This document shows positions 32,470 through 43,115 of a stretch of DNA of 64,000 nucleotides, in pieces. Numbering within the stretch: position 1 is the stretch's first letter; every line of letters begins with the position of its first letter. Below the pieces are notes generated by a model. The model saw nothing but the letters and a program-made list of their open reading frames with translations. It ran no database searches and was not told the origin of the DNA. The translations under genes were made by a program, and so were the position numbers. Source of the stretch: Pycnopodia helianthoides (taxonomy: Eukaryota; Echinodermata; Asteroidea; Forcipulatida; Asteriidae); NCBI GenBank assembly GCA_032158295.1, contig CM063255.1:18497094-18561093 (forward strand), given 5' to 3'.

Positions 32470-33545
32470 GGACCCTTATGCATTCATGCACTACTCATAC
32501 CAAGCACAGGTCCCTCATGCACTACTCATACCAGTAGAGGGCCCTCATGCACTACTCATACCAGCAGAGGGCCCTCACGCACTACTCATACCAGCAGAGA
32601 GCCCTCATGCACTACTCATACCGGAAGAGGGCCCTCATGCACTACTCATACCAGTAGAGGGCCCTCATGCACTACTCATACCGGAAGAGGGCCCTCATGC
32701 ACTACTCATACCAGTAGAGGGCCCTCATGCACTACTCATACCAGAAGAGGGCCCTCATGCACTACTCATACCAGCAGAGATCCCTCATGCACTACTCATA
32801 CCAGTAGAGGGCCCTCATGCACTACTCATACCAGTAGAGGTCCCTCATGCACTACTCATACCAGCAGAGGGCCCTCATGCACTACTCATACCAGAAGAGG
32901 GCCCTCATGCACTACTCATACCAGTAGAGGTCCCTCATGCACTACTCATACCAGCAGAGGGCCCTCATGCACTACTCATACCAGTAGAGGGCCCTCATGC
33001 ACTACTCATACCAGTAGAGGGCCCTCATGCACTACTCATACCAGCAGAGGGCCCTCATGCACTACTCATACCAGAAGAGGGCCCTCATGCACTACTCATA
33101 CCAGTAGAGGGCCCTCATGCACTAATCATACCAGCAGAGGGCCCTCATGCACTACTCATACCAGTAGAGGTCCCTCATGCACTACTCATACCAGCAGAGG
33201 GCCAGCACTAATCAAACATGCAAAGGACCCTCATGCACTACTCAAACATGCAAAGGACCCTCATGCACTACTCATACCAGCAGAGGGCCCTCATGCACTA
33301 CTCATACCAGCAGAGGGCCAGCACTACTCAAACATGCAAAGGACCCTCATGCACTACTCATACCAGTAGAGGTCCCTCATGCACTACTCATACCAGTAGA
33401 GGGCCCTCATGCACTACTCATACCAGTAGAGGGCCCTCATGCACTACTCATACCACTAGAGGGCCCTCATACACTACTCATACCACTAGAGGGCCCTCAT
33501 GCACTACTCATACCACTAGAGGGCCCTCATGCACTACTCTACTAC
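32470..33545. repeat. 30-bp minisatellite (~31 units) with CTCF-like core
   Basis: Units read 'catgcactactcatacc' followed by 'agYagagggccct'. Because 30 is a multiple of three, a 241-codon plus-strand frame (a HALLIPVEGP repeat) and a second frame stay open; there is no splice or initiation context to support translation, and on the gene's own strand all three frames stop in every unit. Most units carry CCAGCAGAGGGC, CCAGTAGAGGGC, CC(A/G)GAAGAGGGC or CCACTAGAGGGC. It lies in the CAMSAP intron just upstream of the giant exon. Confidence 0.95.
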
Positions 33546-33811
33546 CAGTTAAGTGTAGTGTGTAGGGTGCGTTTACACACAAACAGTATCATGGCAGGCG
33601 AGGTCAATGGTACATCTGGCAGAAAACTGCCATATTCTCAAGGCCAGTAAAACACCAGCCTCCAAGTGTGACGCCGGGCTAAGAAACAGACATACACTTC
33701 TCGGATCACCAGAGGGCCAGCATGCAACAGTAATAAACACAAGAGGGCCTGCATGGACCAGTTTCACCACTAGAGGGCCTGCTAGAAAAGAGTAGAGTTT
33801 GATGTATGTAC

Positions 33812-33973
33812 CTATCTCTGGATTCATCTTGACCTTGCCAAGCCAGAATGGACTGTTTAGCTTCTAGATTCTCCAGAGAGCTCGCTCGTCTTATATTAGC
33901 AAGGTCCTCTTGGTCTGGGAGGGCGCCTTCTCTTTGCTTTCTGTCACGATGGATAAGCAGTGAGTGGGATCTC
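33812..33973 (-). CDS. CAMSAP: CAMSAP linker exon (RSHSLLIHRDRKQR)
   Basis: Visible residues 366-419: RSHSLLIHRDRKQREGALPD, QEDLANIRRASSLENLEAKQ, SILAWQGQDESRD. It resembles the CAMSAP segment 'D...RRSNSLTRVDG...IAWPE' (RSNSL-like start and an AW motif). Acceptor CCTTAG, donor AG|GTACAT, phase 2 in and 2 out. The 30-bp minisatellite lies in the intron between this exon and the giant exon. Confidence 0.9.
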
Positions 33974-34082
33974 CTAAGGAGCAAGTAGACAATTAAAAAA
34001 AACTATCTGATATATAAAAAAAACTAGGTGAGAGTGCTTAATGTATACCTGTGCAGGTTGAAGTGGTAGATTTTTATTCGAT

Positions 34083-34615
34083 AATAATAATTTGGGAGTC
34101 TAATCATCCTGTACTCGCAGCTGAGAAGCTGAAATGTGAAGGGTGCTGAAGGACGCGGCTACACTTTGATTGAGCTGGCATGCAAGGATGCCTTTGAACT
34201 ATCCTCTTTTTAAGGGATGGCATCAAAGAGCAGGCGAGGTCAAAGGTACATCCGGCAGGAAACTACCAGGTTCTAAAGGCCAGTTAAATCGCCAGTTAAT
34301 AATAATAATTTGGGAGTCTAATCATCCTGTACTCGCAGCTGAGAAGCTGAAATGTGAAGGGTGCTGAAGGACGCGGCTACACTTTGATTGAGCTGGCATG
34401 CAAGGATGCCTTTGAACTATCCTCTTTTTAAGGGATGGCATCAAAGAGCAGGCGAGGTCAAAGGTACATCCGGCAGGAAACTGCCAGGTTCTAAAGGCCA
34501 GTTATTCGCCGGTTAATCCTTACTCGCAGCTGAGAAGCTGAGTGGCGGAGGACGCGGCTACACTGTGATTGAGCAGCAGACATGCAAGGGTGCCTTTTAA
34601 CTATCCACTTTGTAA
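34083..34615. repeat. 218-bp tandem duplication (2 copies plus a decayed third)
   Basis: 'tttgggagtctaatcatcct' occurs at 34091 and 34309, and the intervening sequence ('agctgagaagctgaaatgtg', 'aggacgcggctacactttga', 'gcaggcgaggtcaaaggtac') is nearly identical. A degraded third unit runs to about 34615, and a fragment lies at 33588-33655. Confidence 0.9.
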
Positions 34616-34654
34616 GTGGTAATGTGAAAATGAATGGTGTACAAACATAAATAG

Positions 34655-34890
34655 GGCTCAAAATTTACACTGGACCTCAGGACTGAGGCCAGTGGTTTTA
34701 GCATTGGGTCAGTAAACTCACGACTGGACAAGTCCATCAGTCTCGTGTCTTTTGTTCAAATGTTAAACAGTGTAGTTGTTTTCTCACTTCAATTCTGGTC
34801 TTGTAAAGAAAATCTGGTCCAGTAAACATTTTGAGCTACAAGCCCGGTGGTCTTGTGGATTTTCCCCAAAAATTTGAGCCCTAATTAGCA
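34655..34890. repeat. Dispersed repeat ('gggctcaaaatttacactgg')
   Basis: Left 'gggctcaaaatttacactgg', right 'aaaaatttgagccctaa', with 'aggccagtg.ttt.agcattg', 'ggacaagtcc' and 'ggtcttgtggattttccccc'-like blocks. A longer related copy lies at 50408-50808, and a fragment near 35595-35695. Confidence 0.65.
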
Positions 34891-35757
34891 TTCGTTTACC
34901 CCACACTCCCGGCTTCATTACGCCAGATTTACCACTAAGATTATGAGTGCAGTGCATAGGGATCTCACAGTAATTTGTGGATCAAGTTTGTCACTCAAAC
35001 ATTTACTCAGATTGAGTTTGTCCGACTAACTCACAAAAACAAATTTTTCCAGTGATCCTGTTTTTCATTGTTAAAGTCAATCGCGTGAATAAACTGACTA
35101 CGAGTGGATAGACAACATAGTGAAACAGGTGATGCTGGTGAGAAGTGCACTCTGCATGTAAACTTCAGTGCTGTCTATTTTCGCACACAGCGCCCTCTAG
35201 TGGTTATTACAGTCTAGTGCTCACAATTCTAACTAAAGAGAACTGGGGGAAATATCTCAGAACAAGTACAACATAATAGTACAGTGAAGTCAAAATATAC
35301 AAAACAAAGGTCAGGCAAAGATCCGAATGAATAATCAACAAAAATTTCAAAATGAAGCTCAAATCAGTTGCTGTGGTTTAAATTCCGGGCTCGAAATCAA
35401 AGGGGCTGTGTCATCATGATCAAAGCAGGCCTGTGGCTGTACATGGAACTATGAACTCTTACGCAGTTCCTGCGCGCCCGCGTTCTCCATAGATCTGATA
35501 CCAGGAGAGGGCGGGTGCACGCAGAAACTGGATGAAAGTTCATAATTCCATGTACAGCCACAGGGCTGCTTTGATCATGACGATATAGCTCCCTTTAACA
35601 CTGGGCCGCAGGTGATTTTAGCGCCAGTGATTTCACCGTCGGGCCAGTAACCTCAGGACTCGACAAGTCCGGCTGTCTCGTGTTTTTCAACTGAATGCTC
35701 CGTGCGAAAAAGTTGTATCTCGGGGCGTACTTGTTTTGTGTGTACATTCAAGCTATT

Positions 35758-36120
35758 TTAAAGGTGTTATACAAGATTGGTAGAGCTGACAAAATAGTCG
35801 CAGACAGTGTTCATGTTTTGTGTGATTCAACATATGTATGAACAAACAAACCTGTGAAAGTTTGAGCTCAATTGGTCATCGAGGTCACGAGAAAATAGTG
35901 AAAAGAGACCTTATGTGTTTTCTGTTTTTTCAAACATCGAGTTTTTATCTCGCGTGATAAAAACTATTGTTTTACTCATTTCTCAGAAACGACAGCATTT
36001 TAGGCAGAAATATTTTAAGGAACCCTTTCTACCATTACTTACTTTAAATCATGTAAGTTATGTGTGAATCTGTGAACATTCGTGTTTTTCGAGCTTACCA
36101 ATAGTGTACAGGGCCTTTAA
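35758..36120. mobile_element. ~360-bp MITE ('ttaaaggtgttatacaagat')
   Basis: Bounded by 'ttaaaggtgttatacaagat' and 'gtgtacagggcctttaa'. The interior 'tgtgaaagtttgagctcaat' and an 'atctcgcgtgataaa' palindrome are present. A related copy is at 54109-54505 in the other orientation. Confidence 0.7.
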
Positions 36121-36237
36121 GCAGGATACAACATTTTGACTCGCGCGTAGCATAAGAGCTAGTTTTGGACATTCCACATTTTTGCACTGACACGACGACT
36201 TCAGAATGGAAAAAAGTTTGATGACAACAAGACTTAC

Positions 36238-36412
36238 TGCGGAGTGCCCGAGTTGATACGATTCACTTCCGGATTGCTTGCAGCGCTGCGTAGTTCAGAT
36301 CTCGCATACGGAGTCTCACTCTGAAAACTCTTCTTCGTAGCTGAACTGATCGGCAGAGGGGGCAGCTGCTGAACCCTCGACCTTCCCTCTGGGGTGGCTG
36401 GAACTTTTTGTC
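36238..36412 (-). CDS. CAMSAP: CAMSAP linker exon (PPLPISSATKKSFQ)
   Basis: Visible residues 308-365: QKVPATPEGRSRVQQLPPLP then ISSATKKSFQSETPYARSEL and RSAASNPEVNRINSGTP. The P.P.IS.ATK.SF motif recurs in vertebrate CAMSAPs directly after the CH domain. Acceptor TTTAAG, donor CA|GTAAGT, phases 1 in and 2 out. The other two frames contain stops. Confidence 0.92.
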
Positions 36413-36539
36413 CTTAAATAAAAAAAAAAACAGAAAAGTAAAAAGCTTCTTGTCAATCAAAATTGACATTAAAAACATGATATGGAAAACAAGCTTGGCA
36501 AGTTTTGAACATGAGGTAACATTTGGGGTTGTTAGTATT

Positions 36540-36785
36540 GTTATATATTTCTGGTAATGAAGCCAAGGATGCCTCATAAGTGAACTTAATCACTGTAGCT
36601 GACAAGCGTAAGGAAACCTGTAGACAAGGGTGCTTGCTATGTGAACCAGAAACACCAGGGTTAACCCCTACTCTTCCATGATAAGTGTTCTGGGTTCTTT
36701 TACGTGCACTACCAATCCTAGTACATGGAACCTATGGTTTAATGTTCCATCAAAAAGACAAAGCAACTATGGTAACATAGGAGAG
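36540..36785 (-). mobile_element. tRNA-derived SINE, body fragment (type with 'atatatttctggtaatgaag' tail)
   Basis: Matches the left part of the 40205-40563 copy: 'tatatttctggtaatgaagc', 'caaggatgcctcat', 'gaaccagaaacaccagggtt'. The tRNA head is missing. Confidence 0.75.
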
Positions 36786-36802
36786 TAGAATATTGGAGGA
36801 TT

Positions 36803-37235
36803 AATAATAATAATAATAATAGTGGCTTCTTATACAGCGCTCATATCCGTCACTCAGTGACGCTCAAGGCGCTTCAACAGTAAGTATTTTCCTGCAAGGT
36901 ATATATGTGGAGCTACTTTTTGAAGTTTGAGACCTATTCCTTTACATAGCACAATGTAATGGTTTACAAGGTGCTGTGGCGCAATATGCTGCCAATCAAA
37001 CCAGGAACACCGGGGCGAACCCCTTCTCTTTTCGATAAGTGCACTGGGTTCTTTTACGTGCGTTACACAACACACGGGACAAACGGCTTTACGTCCCATC
37101 CGAAGGACGAAGCAATAAAGGTTAAGTGTCTTGCTTAAGGACACAAGTGTCACGACTGGGACTCGAACCCACACCCTGCTGATCAGAAACTTCAGAGCTT
37201 GAGTCCGGTGCTCTTATCCGCTCGGCCACGACATA
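36803..37235 (-). mobile_element. tRNA-derived SINE, full length, tail type 1
   Basis: Minus orientation: begins with (TAA)n, then 'gcgctcatatccgtcactca', 'gtgacgctcaaggcgctt', the shared body, and the head ending 'cgctcggccacgaca' with the complement of the B box at 37155-37170. Confidence 0.9.
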
Positions 37236-37314
37236 ATTAAGGTCACATGTAGGCAAAACAGCCTAAGGAGTAAGAAACTGTTGAGTAAGAAACTGACGTC
37301 TGTGGTTATATTAC

Positions 37315-37539
37315 CTTGTTCCTGGTTGAAATCTAGATGCGGCGGTCTGTCCACCTCAAAATAATGAAAGAGCTCCGCAAAGAGAGCGAGAATGTTGACC
37401 CTCAAGACCTCGGGAGAATACAGGAGATCCTCAAACGTGAAATGATGTGTATCGGGAAGATTCTTATCCAAGAACATCTCCACTTGTTCCAAGTTGTGGA
37501 CTGATTCGGCGAACGAGACACTTTCACGAAGGTCTACAT
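37315..37539 (-). CDS. CAMSAP: CAMSAP exon, CH domain part 2
   Basis: Visible residues 233-307: VDLRESVSFAESVHNLEQVE, MFLDKNLPDTHHFTFEDLLY, SPEVLRVNILALFAELFHYF, EVDRPPHLDFNQEQ. It completes the CH domain; the family pattern is 'SMADSLYN..LL..F....L...FYLTLEDMLYAP.VLK.N..VF.AELF.WFE...P'. Acceptor TTCAG, donor CAAG|GTAATA, phases 1 in and 1 out (225 nt). Confidence 0.96.
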
Positions 37540-37689
37540 CTGAACGGTGAAAAATAGGAATAGATTTAAAATCAACAATTTGCCAAGCTCGTTCAGTATT
37601 GTTTCAAGTCCCAGGCATTGTTGTTGACACGAAACCTCAAATATGGAGACAGTGAAAAAGCTGGGGACCAGTGAGATAACATGCTAACA

Positions 37690-37937
37690 GGGCCCAATTT
37701 CATAGAGCTGCTAAGCACAACAATTTGCTTAGCATGAAACTTCTTCTTCCTTGATAAAAAAACAGGGTTACCAACCAAATTTCCATGTGTTGCATATTGC
37801 TTGTTACTGTTACTCAGCTGTTGTTTGCTTATCCTGAAAATCACGTGGAAATTTGGACGGTAATCCTGTTTTTATCAATGAAGAAATTTCATGCTAAGCA
37901 AATTGTTGTGCTTAGCAGCTCTATGAAATTGGACCCA
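37690..37937. mobile_element. TIR element ('gggcccaatttcatagagct'), interior variant
   Basis: Perfect family ends at both sides but a different core: 'aagcacaacaatttgcttag', 'catgaaacttcttcttcctt' mirrored by 'atgaagaaatttcatgctaa'. The arms are over 80 bp, a near-complete palindrome. Confidence 0.8.
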
Positions 37938-38023
37938 GGTTGCACTGGCTAGTCACTGAAACGTTAAAGGCAAACTCTGTCTATCAGCTGAGCCCTCTAG
38001 CCCTAATGTTGGCAGTCTCCCCA

Positions 38024-38253
38024 TTAACCCTCCTACTGTCAGTGACTCTAGGCAACATTTTCCAGTGAGTTGACCAACCATTTGAAACCATTCGACTGCC
38101 AGGGTTGTGTATGGTGGCACAACTGTGCACAGAACTAACTGTGTACTGTGTACATGCATTCCCTCATGGTATCATATTGCAGGCTGGCATAGTTTATCTA
38201 TCATTCAAAACCACAGTGAATGGTATTGAATGGTCAGACAGTAAGAGGGTTAA
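38024..38253. mobile_element. piggyBac-like MITE, TTAA flanked, copy 2
   Basis: TTAA-CCCTCCTACTGTCAG at the left and AAGAGGG-TTAA at the right. The interior ('actctaggcaacattttcca', 'ttccctcatggtatcatatt') matches copies at 1532-1759, 57270-57500 and 58568-58799. Target TTAA duplication and CCC termini are the piggyBac signature; no transposase is present. Confidence 0.8.
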
Positions 38254-39489
38254 GGGGTAGAATACATATTGGTCATGGTGCAGTTTACTTTTGTGCACAG
38301 CCACAATCATGGGTACACATTTTTTTCGTGTCCATGTTATGAACAACAGTTTGAAAACCAGTGATGTAACAGTTATCTCAATGTTGTTTGTAAATTAATT
38401 AACCAGCGCTGTGTGAATGAAGAGTAGAAAGTACTTGAGTTTGTCGAATACCAGATCTGCACAGAGTTACTCAATATGTATGTGTTGTTCATCTGGTGTC
38501 TTTGTAACAAAAAGTGTACCCATGATTGTGGCTGTGCACTTTTGTATTTATTTGTTTTATTTTATTATTTTATTTTGCTTCTCATAAAAGACTTGCAGGG
38601 AAAATACTCCGACGCTCAAGTGTAAAATATTAATCAGTACCAATTAACACTACAGTACACGGGGAGTATGACCAGGACTGCGGCAGTGTGATAAACGTCT
38701 GTAGGTGACTTTCTCAAGCGTCATTGATTTTAAAGATAAGTGCATCCTATTGTTTGCTCCATCGGGGAGTCTACTTCCTTGTGAATTCAGAGAGGAATGG
38801 GGAGGGAGGGAGGGGGGGGGGTTGACGACATAAAACCAATTTCACTCTAGTTTTATGGGACTGTTTTTATGTCCATACTAGGTTTATGCCCTCAGGTGAA
38901 GTCGAACAAATAAAGTTCCATCATGCATGACCTGTTTACGCTTCAGTAATTTGATGATAGTTAGCCGCATGTTGTTGGGTGCCATTCGGGAAAAGCGTTG
39001 GCCCACTGTAGTCTGAGAAGAGAAACCGGAAACACGGAACAAAGGACTCTGGTTTTATGCAGGCCATAATTTGTGACATTGACTCGATATATCTAAATCT
39101 TGGTGGTGGGGGGGGGGAATATAATTTGTACAATTAAGTACGTACAGACAGAACAGACTGAGAAACTGCCTCATTGCATTATTTCTATGCAGCCAATTGA
39201 AAAAAAAACAATCATAAATTTCAGACAATTTTGTTTCCAAGTTGTTAAAGAATTACATGCAAATGTTTTCCTGTAATTTTCTAAGGTTTTGCCAAAGCAC
39301 CAAATCCAGAGCTGCTAACGATTGCATCTTGCAATCAAAGAGATTGTGTACAACAATCAGGGAGATATTTTACATTCAACAAAATAGACTGTGCAAGTCT
39401 CAGGCATATCAAAAACCAGAAAACAGCTCAATTGAAGACTATATTTTACCATGAAATCAAATCTTCTTTTAAAATTAAATTTATCATTT

Positions 39490-39785
39490 CATTTCATTTA
39501 TTTCATTTATTAATTCTGGTTGTGAAGCCAAGGACTCTCAGAAAGCGAACTTAATCACTATACTAGCCAAGAACCCCGTCGAGAGAAGACAAGGAAGGAA
39601 GTTTCAGTTTCAGGTGTGGGAGGAAAACCCCCGAGAAATATTCCAGGGAAAACCCACGCAATCAGACAGGGACTGAAAATTCCAATCCATGTAGTGCCCC
39701 GGTGTGATTTGAACTGGGGTCCCCAGAGGTGGAAGGCAAGGCAAGGCAAGGTAAGATACCACTACGCCACCCTGACTGCCCAAGA
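39490..39785 (-). mobile_element. Third tRNA-derived SINE type
   Basis: On the minus strand, a head 'agggtggcgtagtggtatct' and a B-box-like 'agttcaaatcacacc' (complement near 39700) are followed by a distinct body ('ggattggaattttcagtccc') and a tail ending at 'ttaattctggttgtgaagcc' (plus-strand reading). Confidence 0.6.
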
Positions 39786-40025
39786 ATATACAGTCACTGG
39801 ACAGTTTCAAAACAAACCTGAAGACTTTCTTATTTTCTTCATAGTTTTAGACTTATTTGTTCTCTCGGAAATTCATGTTTTGTGGATACTTGTGTTGAGC
39901 TGTCTTCCATTTTCACCATGAAAATACCACCAGCGTCTCGGAATAGTTTACTAGATAGATGGCGCTTTACAAATGCTATTAATATTATTATTATTATTAT
40001 TAATATGATGATTCTCGTTACTTAC

Positions 40026-40167
40026 CGTCCAGTGAGAAGAGATGCGGACAGTAATGATGGATCAGCAGACACAAACATCGACCGTCTGATATATCTTTGG
40101 TTACATTCTTAACGGTTGGAACACACGGAGGCTCCTTGGGTTGAAGTTGTTGACGTCTCATGCGAAC
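40026..40167 (-). CDS. CAMSAP: CAMSAP exon, CH domain part 1
   Basis: Visible residues 186-232: VRMRRQQLQPKEPPCVPTVK, then NVTKDISDGRCLCLLIHHYC and PHLFSLD. This is the first half of the CAMSAP calponin-homology domain (V..V..D.SDG.AL.ALIH.YCP...LDD). Acceptor TGCTAG, donor G|GTAAGT, phase 0 in and 1 out. A minus-strand SINE sits just downstream on the plus-coordinate side (40205-40563). Confidence 0.95.
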
Positions 40168-40204
40168 CTAGCAACAAGATCACACAAAAAATTCATCATT
40201 ATCA

Positions 40205-40563
40205 TTTTTACTATATATTTCTGGTAATGAAGCCAAGGATGCCTCATGAGTGAACTTAATCACTGTAGCTCGCAAGCCTGAGGAAACCTGTACACAAGGG
40301 CGCTTGTTATATGAACCAGAAACACCAGGGTTAACCTCTACTCTTCCACGATAAGTGTTCTCGATTCTTTTACGTGTACTACCAACCCAAGTACAGAGAC
40401 TGAGAGCCTACAGCCTAATGTCCCTTCCGAAGGACAAAGCAATTATGGTCAAGTATGCTCAAGGACACAAGGAGCCACGACCGGGACTCGGATCCACACT
40501 CTGCTGATCAGAAACACCAGAGCGTGAGTCCTGTGCTCTCAACCGCTCGGCCGTGACACGCCA
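40205..40563 (-). mobile_element. tRNA-derived SINE, full length, 'atatatttctgg' tail type
   Basis: Same tRNA head as the (ATT)n-tailed SINEs ('accgctcggccgtgacacgc' in plus reading) but a different 3' body ending 'tatatttctggtaatgaagc'. It lies 38 bp from a CAMSAP exon. Confidence 0.85.
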
Positions 40564-40713
40564 CATCATCCAAGCCCATTTCTCTATAATCAATCCCTTA
40601 ATACACACTAATGCATTGACCCAAAATAAAGGCATTGGGTCAGCCCTTAAGTGTTATTGTACTGAAGCGGCTATCTCACATATTGTTTAATTTAGAGGTA
40701 CAGATCTGTGTAT

Positions 40714-41019
40714 AGACCTTTCTATTGCAACGTCACAGCCCGAGTTTTTGCCAACCGAGGTCGGAAAACTATGGAAAGCCATAAATGCAAAACAAAAACA
40801 GATAGCCACAGTTTTTAACAGTGTTACACAAATATTCACAAATAGTGTTGAATTTGTTGGAAACAAAGCAACCAATCATGAGAGGTACTTTACTTAATTG
40901 AAAGTTTGCAGAAAATGTTGAATTTTGTTGAAACATCTGTTAACACGATTGAGTGTTCTGCTAACATTCGGCCTTCCATGCCAACCAGCGCGGTTTGTTG
41001 ATCAACAATGGAAAGGTCT
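40714..41019. mobile_element. ~305-bp MITE ('agacctttctattg' ends), copy 2
   Basis: Ends 'agacctttctattgcaacgt' and 'atcaacaatggaaaggtct' are inverted. Colinear with 1039-1332 ('gtttttgccaaccgaggt', 'ccttccatgccaaccagcgc'). Confidence 0.8.
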
Positions 41020-41372
41020 ATTGCTACATGTGTAAGTGTGTTAACACACTGTGAATACAAGTTGTGTACTGGTCCCCTGTCCTTATCTGCAAGAATAAGG
41101 ACAGGCACCGGTCTATTAATCAAAATGATGGTCACTGCTAGACTGGTCCCCTGTCCTTATCTGCAAGACCGCAATGGGATGCGAGGTCAAAGGTGCGTTT
41201 CTCAGGATTCCTCCAAACGCTCGAAGCCGTGATGAAATGTGATGTCAGATGTTCGGGCTATGTACATCAGAGCTTGAGTCCTGTGCACTTTACCACTCGG
41301 CCAAGACAAGCCACATTTTCTAGTACATAAAAAGTTGTCCAAGAGTTAGGGTTGGAAAGAGTGGTTGTTTAC

Positions 41373-41529
41373 CTTCTGCACTTGAGCCTGTGTTTGTTGG
41401 TCCTGCGTACTCCGCCGTTCTCTTTCCATCCTGTAAATCTCAGCTGTGCATACTTTATTGACCCAGAAGATGAGGGCGTTCTCGAGGTCAAAGGGCAACT
41501 CACTGGATGCGTTGAAGGTCGTAATTCGC
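41373..41529 (-). CDS. CAMSAP: CAMSAP exon, start of CH region (LPFDLENALIFWVNKV)
   Basis: Visible residues 134-185. RRITTFNASSELPFDLENAL then IFWVNKVCTAEIYRMERERR matches the strongly conserved 'F.TFNASKELPYDLEDALIFWINKV' of CAMSAP. It is followed by a Gln-rich linker. Acceptor CCGTAG, donor AAG|GTAAAC, phase 2 in and 0 out. Confidence 0.95.
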
Positions 41530-41999
41530 CTACGGAGTCATTCAATAGTAGATTCAAAAAGTTAAAAGAAATTCAAAATAAAGTATTATAAAATACTGTA
41601 TTCTTATCATTTTAATAAAGCTGGTACGCACAATTGCTGAGCACAGAAGAAACTCACTTAGCAGACATGGGTTACCAGCCAAACTACCATACAATGTACA
41701 TTGCTCCTGTCTGGTACCCTGCTAAATGTTGCCCAGCAAAAACTGGTTAAGTATTATATTCTGCTCAACGGAAATTTGGTCCATGCCATTGGAAGTCCTT
41801 AAAATTGTTTCATGACACCCTGGTTGTGCGCTGCTCTGGTAACTTAACAATAACAATTTCTCCTAGTCATTTCCACTCCTTGGTGAGGAGAAGAAATTAA
41901 GTTAGTTAAGAATAAAATACATTAGATGTTGTTTTGGTTTTTTTTTTAACAGATGTTAATTAGTTAAGTATTTTGCTTAAAAAGTGTCAAGATGGAGAT

Positions 42000-42160
42000 C
42001 TTATTCATAGAGCTGCTTAAGCAGAAAATATTGCTGAACAATTTGCTGCTAAGCGAAAATGAGCAGGATGCCAGTCACAAATGTTACATGTGACATGGTA
42101 TTTTGGCTGGTAACCTTATTCTGGTAAGCATAATTTTGTTGTGCTCAGCAACTCATTTTT
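42000..42160. mobile_element. 'aatttcatagagctgctta' TIR-family copy, truncated
   Basis: Begins 'attcatagagctgcttaagc' and runs through 'gagcaggatgccagtcacaa' to 'ctggtaagcataattttgtt', then is cut where a fragment of the 17.4-kb element begins. Confidence 0.65.
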
Positions 42161-42546
42161 GTTGAAATCTCAAAACATTTGATGACCTCACATTTTTGCA
42201 CAGTAGGATTGTTAGGTCATTCATGGTTTTAGATGATATTCAATCAGAATGGCATTGAACTTGAGCTTATGACTCCCACAAAAATTCCTCTTTGGAATGT
42301 ACAGACTCAGTTGTTTTTTATGTCCGATGATGTCATATTTCAAATTCCGCTGTGAAAAAGTAACAAATAAAATGAAATTTTACACCAATTGACTTTAGAG
42401 ACTTTGGAAAGTACATTAATAAAAACAGAAGGTAATCTGAATGGGTGAATTTTCAATAATTTTCGGTTGAACGAAGAAACATTTACAAGAGTAGGACTTG
42501 AACTTGCGACCTCTGGATTAACCAGCCAGCTGAGCTATCTAGCACT

Positions 42547-42954
42547 GGCGTGTCGTGACCGAGCGGATAAGAACACCGGACTCAAGCTCTGATGTTTCTG
42601 TTCAGCAGAGTGTGGGTTCGAGTCCCGGTAGTGACACTCTGTGTCCTTAAGCAAGACACTTAACCATTATTGCTTCGTCCTTCAGATGGGACGTAAAGCC
42701 GTAGGTCCCGTGTGTTGTGTAATGCACGTAAAAGAACCCAGTTACACTTATCGCTAAGAGAAGGGGTTCGCCCCGGTGTTCCTGGTTTGATTGGCAGCAT
42801 ATTGCGCCACAGCACCTTGTAAACCATTACTTGGTGCTATGTAAAGGAACAGGTTTAATACTTCAAAACGTAGCTCCACATTATACCTTGCAGGAAAATA
42901 CTGAGCGCTTTGAGACGCCCATCGGACGTGATAAAGCGCTATATAAGAACTGCA

Positions 42955-42996
<42 letters not shown>
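42547..42996 (+). mobile_element. tRNA-derived SINE, full length, tail type 2, with target duplication
   Basis: Head 'gcgtgtcgtgaccgagcgga', B box 'gggttcgagtcccgg', body, tail 'gcgctttgagacgcccatcg' and 'gataaagcgctatataagaa', then (ATT)n. The 7-bp 'tagcact' occurs on both sides (42540-42546 and 42997-43003), a target-site duplication inside an older tRNA-Asn-like repeat. Confidence 0.92.
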
Positions 42997-42998
<2 letters not shown>

Positions 42999-43115
42999 GC
43001 ACTAATGTTGGAGGTCTCCTGATTATGAATATCTTTGTTCAGGGGTGGCCATACATGTACAACCTGTACCTGCCGCATAGCCAGGGATCACACCCAAGTT
43101 TACGATACAACCAGG

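Noticed and set aside
32486..33211. 241-codon plus-strand frame (HALLIPVEGP repeats)
   Set aside because: Product of a 30-bp tandem repeat with period divisible by three; antisense within a CAMSAP intron with no supporting context.
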